A stretch of 64,000 nt of DNA, from positions 16,151,001-16,215,000 of the forward strand of contig NC_133036.1 of assembly GCF_048771995.1 (NCBI RefSeq), given 5' to 3'. Each line of letters opens with the position of its first letter. The stretch's first letter is position 1. This DNA is from Taeniopygia guttata (taxonomy: Eukaryota > Chordata > Aves > Passeriformes > Estrildidae). The position numbers and the translations under genes are program-made. The notes beneath the pieces are model-generated. The model worked only from the letters and a program-made list of their open reading frames with translations. It ran no database searches and had not been told where the DNA came from. Below, one piece after another: positions 30,001 through 41,000 of the stretch.

Positions 30001-33000
30001 CCGTGGTGTCATAACAAGTAGGCAAGAAGGGGACAGGTGGATATGCAAAAGCCATTGCTCTTTGCTCCTGACAATGATCACAAATAAACTCCTTCTCATG
30101 AAGTAAATTGTCAGACAGGTTTTGAAAAGGCACATGTTCAGCTCTGCATCTAATGACATAATACTGGCAGTTCAGTTCTGTCCTAGTGCCATTTCTTTTT
30201 CATCTGTTTTTTCCCCAAAGAGGGATAAAGGGCAGCAAAATTAAACTATACTCTATTACAATGAACTACAGGACCTCACATTAGAACAGGTGTGATAAGG
30301 GAAGAAAAAACACTACACAAGGTAAGCAATAATCAAGTCACGTGTTCTTATTATTTTAATTACTAGTTGAACTACAGAGAGTTGACCAGGCTTTCTAATA
30401 ATTTCTAGTCACTTTATAGAGAGTTTCTTCTTCATTCACTTTCATCTCCTTTATTCTTACATGTTGTGGCATCCCTGCTACTCTCAGACTCCTATTCTTC
30501 TCCACATTGAAGGAAGGACAGAAGTTTTATCTTAACTGAGAAATTTGAGGATCAGTAGGTCAGAAAGCATGATTATGGTGTATTGGTCAACTCAGCTTTT
30601 TTTTCTTTCCTTTGACTAGCCAAGAGAGCCTAAAGATGGATGGCAAGTTTTGTAATTTCACTGAAGATACCCAGCTCTTTCATTGGGATTCAATCAACAG
30701 CACACTCAGGAAAGGTTTGACTGCATAGAGCATCACAAGAAAATATGTCTCATGAAGAGTGGTAGATTTACAGAGATTAAGCACAATTTATTTCTTGTAC
30801 CAGTGCAAACCAGGATCACCTGTTCTGGTGAGCAGCCAGAGAAAGTGACTCCTGAACTTTAAGTAAGGGCAGATGCAGAGGGAGAAGTGTAAATACAAAG
30901 CAATCCAGTGACTAACAGTACACAGCTTGTTTTTAATCCTAAATCCAGGTCTGGATGCAAATGAAGATAGGGAAGGATATGAATTACCAAGATCAATACA
31001 TTGACATAGGGGTTCTGCAAGAACCTCCCTGTGACAGAGCAGGGATGTCTCTTTGACCTGCACAAACTGTGCATTACTGCAGGCAGACTTTAACAAATAT
31101 GGAATTATCCTTGAATCTGACTTTCTCAGTCTGCAATGCTCTACCTTAACACCAGATCCTTTTGAGGGCCTTGAATATTACTTGCTATACTTGTGGTTTA
31201 GTTTTGCAGCATTTTTATTTCCCTTTTCTTAAGTGTGGCAACACTCAATTAGGTTCTCCTTGTTCCATCCCACACACTCAAGGATGCCCAGTACCTTCCA
31301 CGGCAAAATCCCAAATCATGAAGACCACTCCATGACATGTTGGTTTGGGGAGGTGCTGCTTTTGATCTTTCTTATCTCACTGTAAAAATCCACTAAAATT
31401 AATTACTGAAATTAATAAATTGTCACAGAGCAAACAAGAGGACCCTGAGTTTTGCATTCTTACAATCCTTCCTCTTAACCACAGCCAGCAAGCTGCCCAA
31501 TCTTAAAATAAAAAAAAAAAAAATCAACAAAACCAACTATATCTATACATAAAGGAAAGGTGTAAAATTATCATGCTTTTTATGCAGAAACCAACACCAT
31601 ATAAACAAGACAGCCTTAAGGAGCAGCACTAATTCTCTTCCACTACTCTCCTACAGTTAGGATTTATCTGCTCCAGTTTTTTTAAAGTGCCTTTATCTCA
31701 CAATCAGAAAGCCAGAAGGGTCACTTCTGCCTCATTCCTCATAATGCACATGTACAGCAGCACAAGGAAGAAATAAGAGAAAAAAAAGAACATCAGAGGG
31801 AGGTAATTATAGGACACTATTACTTATTCACACAACGTATCTGAAATATGGCTTCCATTCATTCCAGCTACTTGTCTCATCTTTTAAACAGTCTGTATCC
31901 CAACATTCTGCTGCCTGCAAATTACAATACAAACAAACACAGGAGTTTCAACTCCTTCATCATTATCAATCAAAAATTATTTCAAGAAATATGCACGAGC
32001 TGTGACTCAGCTTGGACATCAATGGCTGTTCCATTTCTTAGTCATTGAATGAGCCTAACACATGACTCATCTGAGCTGACACATTTTCAATTGGATCACT
32101 GATATTCCAGATCTTCAAAAGAATTATTCATCTGGCTTAGTGCTAATAGCAACATCTCCTCCATCTCTAGTACCATGCTACGAAGTGTATGCATACAACT
32201 TAAGGGGTCTAAACATGTGATTAAATTGGTTTTATCCACAGGGTTACCACACTGGTGTACACTATTTATCAAGCATGTGCATATCCTTTGTAAAATAAAG
32301 CTTATTTTTCTCCATCACTTTGTTGAGTCAAATAATAATAATAATCTCTAGTGATGGTCAACTACAAAACTGATTCAACAGAATACGTGTTTTGTAAGAA
32401 GTATTGATGACTGGAACAACCCATCCTGCGTGTGTTCAGCACTGCCCACATCAACATGTGCACACTGCCCTGGGCACAGCCCACCCCTTTCTCACTCCGT
32501 CTCCCAAGTCCATCATCATCCCAATCAATCCTCTGCATTTACAGGCTTGGGTCAAGAGGATCAGCAAATTGATTTTGCCTTGCCTGGAAGCACACTTTGG
32601 TGACCTGGTGACATTTCAGCCCTGTGGCCATTTCCAGCCAGGAATGACAAGCAGATGCTCTCCAGCCTGCAGGCTCCTCCAGCAGGAAGGGAAGCTCCCA
32701 AGACACACGGGGCATTGTGCAACCTGGCAGTTACCTGGGAAGCAGCTGAGCAGGTCTGCTGGTGTCAAACAGCACGTGTGCAGCTCACACAGTCTACAGA
32801 CACTGCAGCCCTGGAGAGCAGCTGCAGCTATGGCTGCACAATTCTAATTTACAGCCAAGTGTTCTTGTGTAGGTAGCTTGCTATTTGTGATACACACACA
32901 GCTACTGGCTTCATGAAAGTGGAATTCATACAGGTACTGGAAAATGCTGTAAGCCCCTGACACATTTAGAGGAATATATCCATGTGCTAATAACATTTTT

Positions 33001-34539
33001 AGTTTTGCATGTTAACTTTTGTTAACCCAATGGCTGAAAAAAAAACCACTCAGGAAACAAGAACCATTCACTGTGCTATTCACTTAGCACAGAAGTTCTT
33101 GCATTTCCCATTGTGGCTAGTAGAGAGAGAAAAAAAAAAACAATACCAAATGTGAATGAAAAAAATCCCAGACCATTATTTACTAATGCTCATGCAGAAT
33201 AATGGATATCACTATTTTTCATAGGCAGCACCTTGGTGGGGGAATACTCACAATGGTCACAAACTTTATGAGCCCCATTAAGAACAGGATGGAAAGTACA
33301 GCATCTGAATAGGTCAAGACACTCAGCTACATTAACCTACCATGATATTCCAAATCTGAAGCAGATCCACTGATACATCATTCAAAACAAGCTCACTCCC
33401 CCATACCAGTAAAATTTTTAACACAAGTTCCTTCTAAAGTAAACAATTTGGCCTTCACCTTGGAATTTATCTTTCAGAAGCACCATGTTTTCACATAGCA
33501 GAAAAGAACAACAAAAGATAAATCCTTGCCTAGGCAAAATTAATTCAGTCTTTGGTAAACATCAAGTTGTGTAGTAAGATCATAATGTGGCTTCTGTCAC
33601 TCAGAAAAATTAATCCTATTTTCACAAAGGAACATGTGCACTAAGAACCAGCAATCTAGAAATAACAGTCTCCTCCGATTGTCTGGGAATAAAAAAAAAA
33701 AATTAAAAAAAAAAAAAAAAAGAAAGAAAAAAAAAAGAAAAAGAAGCCATCTAGGAAAGCTTGTTTCAGCATCCTGCTAGACGGTAGCCACTTGTCACCT
33801 GGACACAGGGTCTAACACTGGGAAATTATCCCAAGCTCTGGCCACGCTGCCACAGAAGCTCCGATGAAAAAGGATGCGGACTTAAGTAAGTGATTCCCAG
33901 GAGAAAAACAACAGCCAGTGTGACAGAAAGAGGTGCTGAGCAACACGCACAATCTGGCATCCACATTTCTCAGAGAAACCCAAGCCCCGAACGCACTTGC
34001 CCGGACTTTCCCCCCTTCCATCCTAGCCGGTAGCGTGAAACACCACCGACAATCTCCTTCGCTCCGCATCTGCTGCCGGGCGCGCACCGGCCCCGCTGCC
34101 CGCCCCGCACCGGAGCGCAGCGCTGAGCCGGGGGATGACGGGGCGGCGGCTGCCGGGAGCGGGGCTCGCCGAGGGGAAGCCACAGGTGGGGAAATCGGCG
34201 CCAGAGCCGGGCAGGGATCCCCGAGCAGGGATGCCCGGCCGCAGGGCACGGCCCCAGCGCGGCCACCCGCACCCGCCCGCGCCCCGGGGGAAGGAGAGGG
34301 CGAGGGGCGATACTGGACCAGGCTTTGACGCGGATCTTCAGCTCGCCCTCCTGCGGTTCCGGCATGGCTTTCTTGGACACGCGGAGCTTGTTGAGCCCCC
34401 CGAAGGCGGATAGCACCACGGCTCGCATCTCCTTGGCGTCCCCGGCGCGCAGGCTGCCGCCCTCGGCCGCCTCCCTGCCGCCCTCCTTGTCGATCATCTG
34501 CTCCGTCTCCTCGGCTCGCTGCGCTCCCTCCTTGGCCAT
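8899..34539 (-). CDS. VAT1L: VAT1L gene, coding exons 1-7 (3' end missing)
   Basis: Vesicle amine transport protein 1-like, a cytosolic member of the MDR/zeta-crystallin quinone-oxidoreductase family; the substrate and reaction are not established, and in mammals it marks particular neurons. Coding segments in transcription order are 34539-34319, 28455-28326, 24552-24337, 14038-13896, 11752-11649, 10817-10762 and 9093-8899. Phases match at every junction and all introns are GT-AG. They give 355 codons against roughly 419 in the human protein, so about 60 C-terminal codons are missing. Order of parts: acidic, charged N-terminus (1-40), GroES-like fold (about 41-165), Rossmann-type Gly-rich stretch AGGGVGQ split across exons 3 and 4 (about 185-191), then the rest of the nucleotide-binding fold. 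I searched 1-8898 for the next exon (expected to begin like VKEAMQRIHD) and did not find it. No frameshift or stop is seen. Confidence 0.95.
9094..10761. other. VAT1L intron 6
   Basis: Intronic. A strongly AT-rich stretch lies at about 9620-9790; nothing else is recognised. Confidence 0.7.
10762..10817 (-). CDS. VAT1L: VAT1L exon 6 (short)
   Basis: A 56-nt exon completing Gly272 and coding SSNMVTGETKSFFSFAKS (273-290). It lies between acceptor CTTTTACAG and donor TCA|GTAAGT. Phases 1 and 0 join it exactly to exons 5 and 7. Confidence 0.94.
10818..11648. other. VAT1L intron 5
   Basis: Intronic sequence with no coding or RNA feature that I can support. An A/T tract of poly-T character lies at about 11450-11480. 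Confidence 0.7.
11649..11752 (-). CDS. VAT1L: VAT1L exon 5
   Basis: Completes Arg237 and codes 34 more residues (ISADGVDIVLDCLCGENTG to GTYILY) plus one base of Gly272. The DIVLDCLCG strand and the GLSLLKPLGTYILYG strand are typical of the Rossmann half of this family. Acceptor TGTTTTAG, donor TATG|GTGAGT. Confidence 0.95.
11753..13895. other. VAT1L intron 4
   Basis: Intronic sequence between exons 4 and 5. I see only ordinary AT-rich DNA. Confidence 0.7.
13896..14038 (-). CDS. VAT1L: VAT1L exon 4
   Basis: Codes residues 190-236 plus two bases of Arg237. It begins GQAVAQLCS, completing the Gly-rich nucleotide-binding turn, and runs through the second strand of the Rossmann fold (NVTVFGTAS) to LFDRNADYVQEVK. 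Acceptor TTTGCAG, donor AAAAAG|GTAATC. Confidence 0.95.
15293..15380 (+). repeat. Possible ancient MIR-like SINE core
   Basis: The stretch 'tttgcagatgaggga' followed by 'aacagcttgtccagcagctc' resembles the spacing of the MIR core (a 'ttttacagatgagg'-type motif, then 'taacttgcccaaggtcac'). The match is weak and by eye only. It could be chance. Confidence 0.3.
17163..17310 (-). repeat. CR1 LINE 3' tail, minus orientation
   Basis: The plus strand reads 'tggaaaagacctccaagacc', then 'atcaagtccagcca' and 'cactcccagtg'. These are the reverse complement of the standard CR1 end (a 'cttggaggtcttttcca'-type motif near the 3' terminus). Only about 150 bp of the tail remain. Confidence 0.85.
19343..19384. 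repeat. 21-bp perfect tandem duplication
   Basis: Two exact adjacent copies of a 21-bp unit beginning 'gtatttaaaaggatcagga'. Copies lie at 19343-19363 and 19364-19384, inside VAT1L intron 3. No function is implied. Confidence 0.95.
24337..24552 (-). CDS. VAT1L: VAT1L exon 3
   Basis: Codes residues 118-189 (72 codons, phase 0 at both ends), from IGDRVMAFVNYNAWAE to HSAGGGV. It contains the end of the GroES-like domain and the first half of the nucleotide-binding Gly-rich turn, which continues in exon 4 as GQAVAQ. Acceptor GTTTGTAG, donor GTG|GTAAGT. Confidence 0.96.
24553..28325. other. VAT1L intron 2
   Basis: Intronic. Contains an A/C-rich low-complexity tract at about 24739-24825 with an adjoining T run (24842-24854), and a short direct repeat (gaataggaggc twice) near 27661-27684. 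The region 26540-26960 has longer open frames, but I recognise no protein in it. Confidence 0.7.
24739..24854. repeat. A/C-rich low-complexity tract
   Basis: A-runs broken by single or paired C residues, with '(aaaac)n'-like units, followed by a T-run at 24842-24854. A few bases upstream of VAT1L exon 3 in the genome coordinates, but transcribed as part of intron 2. Likely slippage-prone simple sequence. Confidence 0.85.
28326..28455 (-). CDS. VAT1L: VAT1L exon 2
   Basis: Completes Cys74 and codes residues 75-117, beginning GLNFIDLMVRQG and ending GDSVKGFE. This is the GroES-like N-terminal half of the MDR fold. The acceptor is TTTTGCAG and the donor GAG|GTAATT. The segment PLVPGFECSGIVEALG is the conserved strand-turn seen in quinone oxidoreductases; no catalytic zinc ligands of the alcohol-dehydrogenase type are evident. 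Confidence 0.95.
29100..29125. repeat. Poly(A) tract, 26 A
   Basis: Uninterrupted run of A after 'gcagccacc'. The upstream sequence does not read as a processed gene copy in any frame I checked, so I call it simple sequence. Confidence 0.9.
33690..33747. repeat. A/AG-rich low-complexity tract
   Basis: Nearly pure A with scattered G and T, about 240 bp inside the gene from the CpG-island edge. Slippage-prone simple sequence. Confidence 0.9.
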
Positions 34540-34770
34540 GGCGGGGCTGCGGCGGCTCCCGCGGTGCCGCCGTGCGGAATGGCCGCGGAGCCGCGGGCCC
34601 GCCCGCCGCACTGCACCGGCTGCGCAGCGCCCTCCGCCCCGCGCCGCCCCCGCGCCGCCCGCGGCACCCCCGGCACGGAGCCGCGAGCCAGGCCGGCGAA
34701 AGGCTCCCTGAGACCACACAGCCCAGCCTCGCAACCCATCCCCACATCGTCACCCGGACCGCGGCACTGA
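33990..34770 (-). promoter_or_regulatory. VAT1L: CpG island and likely VAT1L promoter/5' UTR
   Basis: This stretch is very GC-rich with dense CpG, in sharp contrast to the AT-rich flanks. It contains VAT1L exon 1 and the start of intron 1. The region immediately 5' of the ATG (34540-34770) should hold the 5' UTR and transcription start site. I see no clear TATA box there, as is usual for CpG-island promoters. The exact start site cannot be read from sequence. Confidence 0.8.
34319..34539 (-). CDS. VAT1L: VAT1L exon 1 (start codon)
   Basis: Codes residues 1-73 plus two bases of Cys74. It runs from MAKEG through an acidic linker to the conserved start of the oxidoreductase domain (MRAVVLSAFGGLNKL) and ends in IRVKA. 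This start was chosen because it matches the family N-terminus and sits in an ideal Kozak context (GCCATGG). The same frame stays open upstream to another ATG at 34734, but that stretch looks like CpG-island sequence. The donor after the exon, GTCCAG, is a poor match to the consensus, but the Cys codon split TG|T requires this junction. Confidence 0.93.
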
Positions 34771-35070
34771 GAGCCACGTCCAGTCCTTAAACACCTCCAG
34801 GGGTGGGGACTCCACGACCTCCCCGGGCAGCCCATTCCAATGTCTCATGTCTTTCTGTGAAGAAATTCTTCCCGGTGTCCAGCCTCAACTTCCCGGTACA
34901 GCTTTACTAAGTCCTGTTACTTGTTACAGGATGCAGTCACTTGTTACCTGGGAGAAGAGCCCGATCCCCATCTGGCTCCACCTTCCTTCCAGGTAGTTGT
35001 AGAGAGGGATAAGATCACCCCGACCCTCCCTGAGTCTCTTCTCCAGGCTGAACAGCCCCACTGTCACCTT
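34765..35070 (-). repeat. CR1 LINE fragment next to the VAT1L promoter
   Basis: On the plus strand it reads as the reverse complement of a CR1 3' portion: stretches for 'cctccaggggtgggga', 'ccattccaatg', 'gaagaaattcttcc' and 'tctccaggctgaacagcccc' are hallmarks of CR1 tails. It begins about 230 bp upstream of the VAT1L start codon and ends the CpG island on that side. 5'-truncated, as is usual for CR1. Confidence 0.85.
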
Positions 35071-38000
35071 AGGCCAGTGCAGAGCCCAAAGCCCGCTGAG
35101 CTGAGTTTGAGGCCAGGCTGCCCGACAGGACCAGCCACCCTCTGTGCCCCAGAGCTCATGGCACTGTGGATTAAATCTTCATTTGAGATGTCTGGGTCTT
35201 GATCCTCACTGGGGAGCCCAGTGTGCAGAGTCTCACCTGCCCTGTTTCTTGTCCTGAAGCTCTTCTCTGGCCCAGCTCAGTGAGCGCTCTTAGTGTCAGA
35301 AGAACCATGCAGGCGGGCAGCTGCCTCGCGACTGACACACACCTTCGCAGCAAGAAACACAAGCTTGAGACTGCTGCAGAGCACTTTTAAGCCTTTATAC
35401 AACAATCATTAGTTGGTGATCACTGCTGGTCTTTGCTGGCTCCTGTGAGGAGCTAAATCCTTTAATGAGCACAGGGTGTCCTGTGAGGCACCCATCCACC
35501 GGCGCTCCCTGGGACTGCCCTGGTTTGGGTCCCTAAGAGGACTGGACATCAGCCACTTGGGTCTGTGTTAATGACGGCAAGTGCCTGCAGCCTCCCCTGG
35601 GGCAGCTGAGCATGGATTTTGGGGGATCACTAGTTGTGGTTCCATGGATGTTGATGGAGTGTCTGTTGAGTTCAGTATTAGATCCCTGTACCAATTGGTG
35701 GATGGCCCCAGGGTTTGAGTAAATCAACCTAAAACGATGCATGTATTTATGGAGTTCCAAAATTCACTGCAGCATGCTGTGTGTATGGCGAGTGGTCCTG
35801 CAGACCTCCCTGTGGGTACAGTTCTTCCATCAAGCCACCCCTGCCAGCAGCAACTGAGATCCTAAGAAGCTTCAGGACTCTCTGTCATCTATTGGGGATT
35901 CTGACTGCCCTCTCTTTAGGCTGTGGAGTTGTAGTGGTCTGAGTTCATCAATACTCCTTAATTTCACAATGTGCGTTTATTTCATCTTGAGTCACGTATT
36001 CTGTGTTCGAGTATTTGAAGGAAGCCAAAGCTGTTGGAAATATCTTAGCTATAACACATAATGGAATAAAACATTTTCATTAACAGTAACAAAGTGAGAT
36101 AGCGGAGGAATGGAGAGAATTTTCCTATTCCTTTGCAATTTTGGTTTTTTTTTTCCCTCTGTAGTCTGTGAAAACTTTTAGATAATGTATTTTTAAAAGG
36201 CCATTTCTGAGAATTTGTCATCTAAGGCTGCCATGAATGAAGCAGTAAATAAATACATGTTAGGAGCAAAGGAGAAATAGTACTAGCCTCAGGGAAGCTT
36301 CACTAAGTCCATTACCTCAAGAAGTTCAAGCATATTTTTTCAAAAGTGAAGTCTGATGCTTCAGAAACCACTTAAGTTGTCCTTAAGATATGTTTTGACA
36401 GAGATTCAGAACCAGCTCATTAACACCATCAGGAATTTTATGTGTGACATATTAAAGTGATGCCATTCACTTTTTTCCAAGTATCAGTATGTTGAAAGAT
36501 CCAACTGTTTTAAAGATCAGGAACCTTTTTTTCTCCCTTGCTCCCCTGGTAATACCATGAATATCCCCTCCCTGTTCCCTGCACTTGGCTAAATTCAGTG
36601 CTGTAATGGGGAATACAAGGTTCTGTCACTTTAGATCTGACCATTTGAATGCATGACCAGGCGGCAGCAGCTGAATAAAGAATAACATGCGCTTGTCTCC
36701 AAATGATTCACTCTGCTGGCAGTGTTACAGTTGGTACAGTTCTGACTCAAATGAATGGTGAAGCAGAGAGTGACTGGGGAAAGTAAAGCACATAACATAT
36801 GGCAACTAAGTGACACCCAGAATGATGAAGAGACTAGGGGATAGCTCACACGCATCACCCAGCAGTCTGCAACAGCCCAAGAAGTGAATCGGGGCCTTCA
36901 AACTGCATTTGTTTTGCAATGGTTTCTGAGTCTTCTCATTAAGCCTCCCCATATTGATTTAAAGGTATCTCTGTTACCCCTTGGTCCTGAACCAAAAGTA
37001 ATTTATCCTAAATACCTTAACTGTGCACTGTTTGCAAGTCAAAATGTTGAAGGATGGCCATTTTGTAGAAACATGATGTATGGTAGAACCAGTAATTGCA
37101 CAGGTCAGTTGTGGCAACTGAAGTAATATACAGCAGATATTTTTGCATAATATGATTCCATTAGTTTGATTTAATTCCTGAGCACTTCTTTAAGAATATT
37201 TGATGATGCTGTACAGAAGCGTACACTGATGTAAAAGCAGGATTTATTCTGACAGTTGACTGTAAATTTAACCACCCTAGAGACAGGCTGCAGGATGGCC
37301 ATTCATATCACTTAAGCCTTCAGTAAAAAAAACATTCCAGTGGTGACTTTCCTCTGACTTCAGCAGCTGGTGATTGGACCTGTAAAAGTGAAAACACAGA
37401 ACTCAATTTGATGAGTATAGACAAGCAGTGACAATATTAATGATCATGCTGTGAGAACCTGAGCAAAAAGCAATTAGGAGTTCTTTCATCACCTTCTGTA
37501 CCTGCTGGTCAAGCTGGGGATATCACTTCTTTGAGAAAGTGATGTTTAAAATGCTGTGCAGAAAGGAAGGGAAATGGAGCAATGTACTTGTGGATAAATG
37601 CTGGCAGTTGCAGGCAACATTTCCTCTCGATTCAGATCTTTTACTTTCAGAACATGAAGTTCCTTTATTCAGCCACCATCAGATAGTGTTTTGAGGGTTC
37701 ATGCCTGAATTTCATGGTGTGGAGCAACCATTCAGGATAAATCTGACTGTAGTATTGCCATACTTCTGGAGGAAGTTAAAAGAAGAATTTGAAGTTGCTA
37801 CTGGAAACACAGACCCAGTGGAAGGTCGATCAAAAACTGAAGTAGATGAGCTAAATGCAAAGTTTGGTGCTGTGTGGAGATGAAACCAAACCAAAGCAAA
37901 CTAAAGCAAACCAAACAACACTTGGACCATTGTGCAAAAGCAATATTCCCCACTAGATACTCTTGACATACTTGACACCACTTCATTTTGGAAGAACAAT

Positions 38001-41000
38001 GAGGTTTGTGTTCAAGAAGGACTTGATGTCTCTGTATCAGTTTCTGTTCTTAACAGGAACAAGAAGACCCGAATAAGGGCTAATCCCTTTGCTCAAAGGA
38101 AGTAACACATAAATGGCAAAAACAAATCCTCCATCAGAATGCAATTTTTATCCCAGTAATTTTCTCTGGAGCATAAATCATGTTTTGTTTTTAGAATAAA
38201 GAGTTATGAACATTTTTGTTAGGTTAAATTATTTATTTTTCTAGTAGTTATAAATTAAATTAGAAAATCAAAGTGATGTATGTTCTGGCTGCTTTAATGC
38301 ATAGGCAAGGCAGTTTTTAATACATTGGGTTCCAAAACATTGGTTTTTTTACAGTCTATTGTCACCAATTTTGTCTGGTGCCAAAAATAAATCTGAAAGA
38401 AATTATGTTTTGAAAACATGTTCAGAACACCTATTTAAGCTGTTGCGATGCCCTGTAGTCCACAACATCTCTTATCAATAGGAAAATTGGTTTAGTGTCT
38501 TTTCCCACCTGTATCCCTGTGTAGAATGAGTATAGGATGCTAGATTTATTTTTTGGGCTTTTTAAAAACAAAAGAGACTTCCATTTCCTAAAGTTGATTT
38601 GCATTAAGATAATTGTATTATTTTATTTATCTTAGCCAGGGGCTTTCTCTTGCTGGTGAAGCTCTGTATGAATCATAGCAGCAATGAAGCAATTTTCTGA
38701 TCATAGGCACTAAAAAGAACTGTACAGTTCCCTTCAGCAGATGCAGTTTAGAGTTCCTTGCCATCATGAGAAGTAATGAAAATGTGTTGCATTTTAAACC
38801 AAAGAGGAAAAGAAATGAAAACACTCACAGAGGATTTGGCAAAGCCAATATGCCTTATCCTGTTGGCTGCTCAGTTCTTGCAGCCTTTTGCTACTTTACC
38901 ATTTGGCTTGTTTGGAGATAGTGCTCAGATAATTCAGTGATGGATACAACAGAAATTAAATAAATCATAGCTGATCACGAAATAATACAACTTAGGAAAC
39001 TTTAAATGGATTGTGAAGTAATTACATCATGGTGATGACAGTTACCACACAGAGACCAAAATAAGCCCTTTTAACGAAACTTCATTTATATCCTTGTTCC
39101 TCAAGCCCTATTATCCATTTATTTGGCTGATGTAGTATAATGTAAAAATACTATTCAATATCTTCTATTGTTTATACATTCCAACACTTCTGTTGTATTT
39201 CCAAAAGCTCTGAGTATTTTTTATTTTGCAAAAAAAACCCAACATTATTTTGGTAGTAACATTGAAGTTCTGTGTTTCCTTTTGGTACTCAACTGAGGAA
39301 ATGTAGGGAAAAAAAGGTCAGAAAAAATTGCAGAGGTGGATAGTAGATCACAGGGAGCAAAGTTACAGGAGATGAGTACATTACTACTGCCACTGCTTAA
39401 GAACATCTCTCACAAAAAGCAGACTGGCTACATTGTCCCAGCTCCATCATTTCAACTCTCCAAGACTTGTTTCCTGCTTTGTAAAGCTGAGTTGAGCCAT
39501 TTTTACCTAATGTGAAAAACAACTAGTAATACACACAGTGTATTACAGTTCCCTTGTATTACTGCACCAGCACTAGGTACCCTTAGAATTTTTTAGGGTA
39601 TTGCAATACCATCCCTGAATTTAAACAGATTAAAGATATTATTTGTAGCTTATTCTTTAAGGTAATTTGTAGCAAAAGTAAGAAATTGTTGCACATGTTG
39701 AATCTCCCTCTGTAAGTACAATGGTCAGTAACTGGACTGTTATGTGTATGGGATGCACATGATGATTTAAGTACTGCTTCATTCTGTGTGACTCCAGGCT
39801 TTGAGAAAGAGTAATCCCACTTGGCATTTTGACTCAATTTGGTCTCAGTAATTATGGACCCAGAGTAACTTGTTAGAGGCTTGTGAAAAAATGTCTTTGA
39901 AGTTTACAGCAGAGCTGAAGTGTACAGAAGGATAAGAATTCAATGAATAATTCAATGAATACTAAGAATAAGTTTGAAAAGCATATCCAGCTATCCTACT
40001 GGCTATGTCCAATTGTTACCCACTGTTACAGTACAGTGCACAGTATCACCAGGAAAACGTAATGCCATCTTCAGACCAATCTATTAACACATTTTGTTTC
40101 TGATCAAAGTCACTTTCTACAAATTACCAAGCTGTTTTGCCTTTTTTGAGGCTCTTGTTTTTTGCTTGTTAAGTATTTACATGTCTAATTCCAGCAGCTC
40201 CTGAATCTGCTCAAGGAATCCAAAATGAGCTTTTAGGTTTTCTAAGCTGAGGTCTGTGTTGCCTGTTCCTGAAGCTGCAGTCCAAGAGCAGTGACAGAAA
40301 GATTGCTGCTCTGGGAGCAGGGATGCTTCTAGCTTGAATTTAAACCTGAAGGCATTGTACAATTTACAGCTCTTACAAGAGCTCTGTCACTGCACAGAAT
40401 TTCCATAGGCATTACAACACAAAGAACTCTCTTTCCCCCACAAGCTCTTGATGCATCTTTTTGTGCCACCCTGGTTGTGCCCATTGTGATGGGCCTTCTG
40501 CAGAAAGGAAAAGGATACTCTTTAGCATTACTGTGTTTTCTGTGGAGTGTTTTATCATGGTCTATTAATATTCTCTTTTCCTCAGTTTCATAGCTACTTA
40601 CTGCTTTCTAACTCATTGATTTTAATAAACCAACTGAGCATGCTGCTGTATTCTCTTCTACTCTCCCTGTATTTTTTCTACTCTCCCTATGGAGGAAAAA
40701 AAAAATTACCAATAAAACCAAACATAAACACCAATTATTCAGAGATTGGTTTCCTCTGAGCACTCTTAAGATGCTAATGGAATTGTTCATTACATAGCTT
40801 CTAGGTTGCATCTCACTTGGGCTGGTAAAAACAGGGATTTTCACTGAATAAATGCATTTGAGTTTGCAGGCAAGGTTCAGAACCTGTATTCTGTTTTACT
40901 GCAATTGAGTTATTTTTCTTCACAGTGGCTGGTGTGATGCCATGTTTTGGATTTACAACCTCAAAGGTGCTGGTAACACACCAGTGTTTTTGTTATTGCT

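Larger units (their letters stand above)
28456..34318. other. VAT1L intron 1
   Basis: About 5.9 kb of intron. Contains a 26-base A tract (29100-29125), an A tract near 31510, an (aat)n stretch near 32330-32345 and an A/AG-rich tract at 33690-33747. The GC-richer part at 32400-32850 has open frames on several strands, none recognisable. Confidence 0.7.

Noticed and set aside
29626..30159. 177-codon minus-strand ORF in VAT1L intron 1
   Set aside because: Cys/Ser/Leu-rich translation without any family resemblance, and no splice or promoter context. Probably chance.
33812..34835. Several long overlapping ORFs on both strands over the CpG island
   Set aside because: GC-rich DNA has few stop codons in any frame. 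Only the minus-strand frame beginning at 34539 matches a known protein and splices properly.
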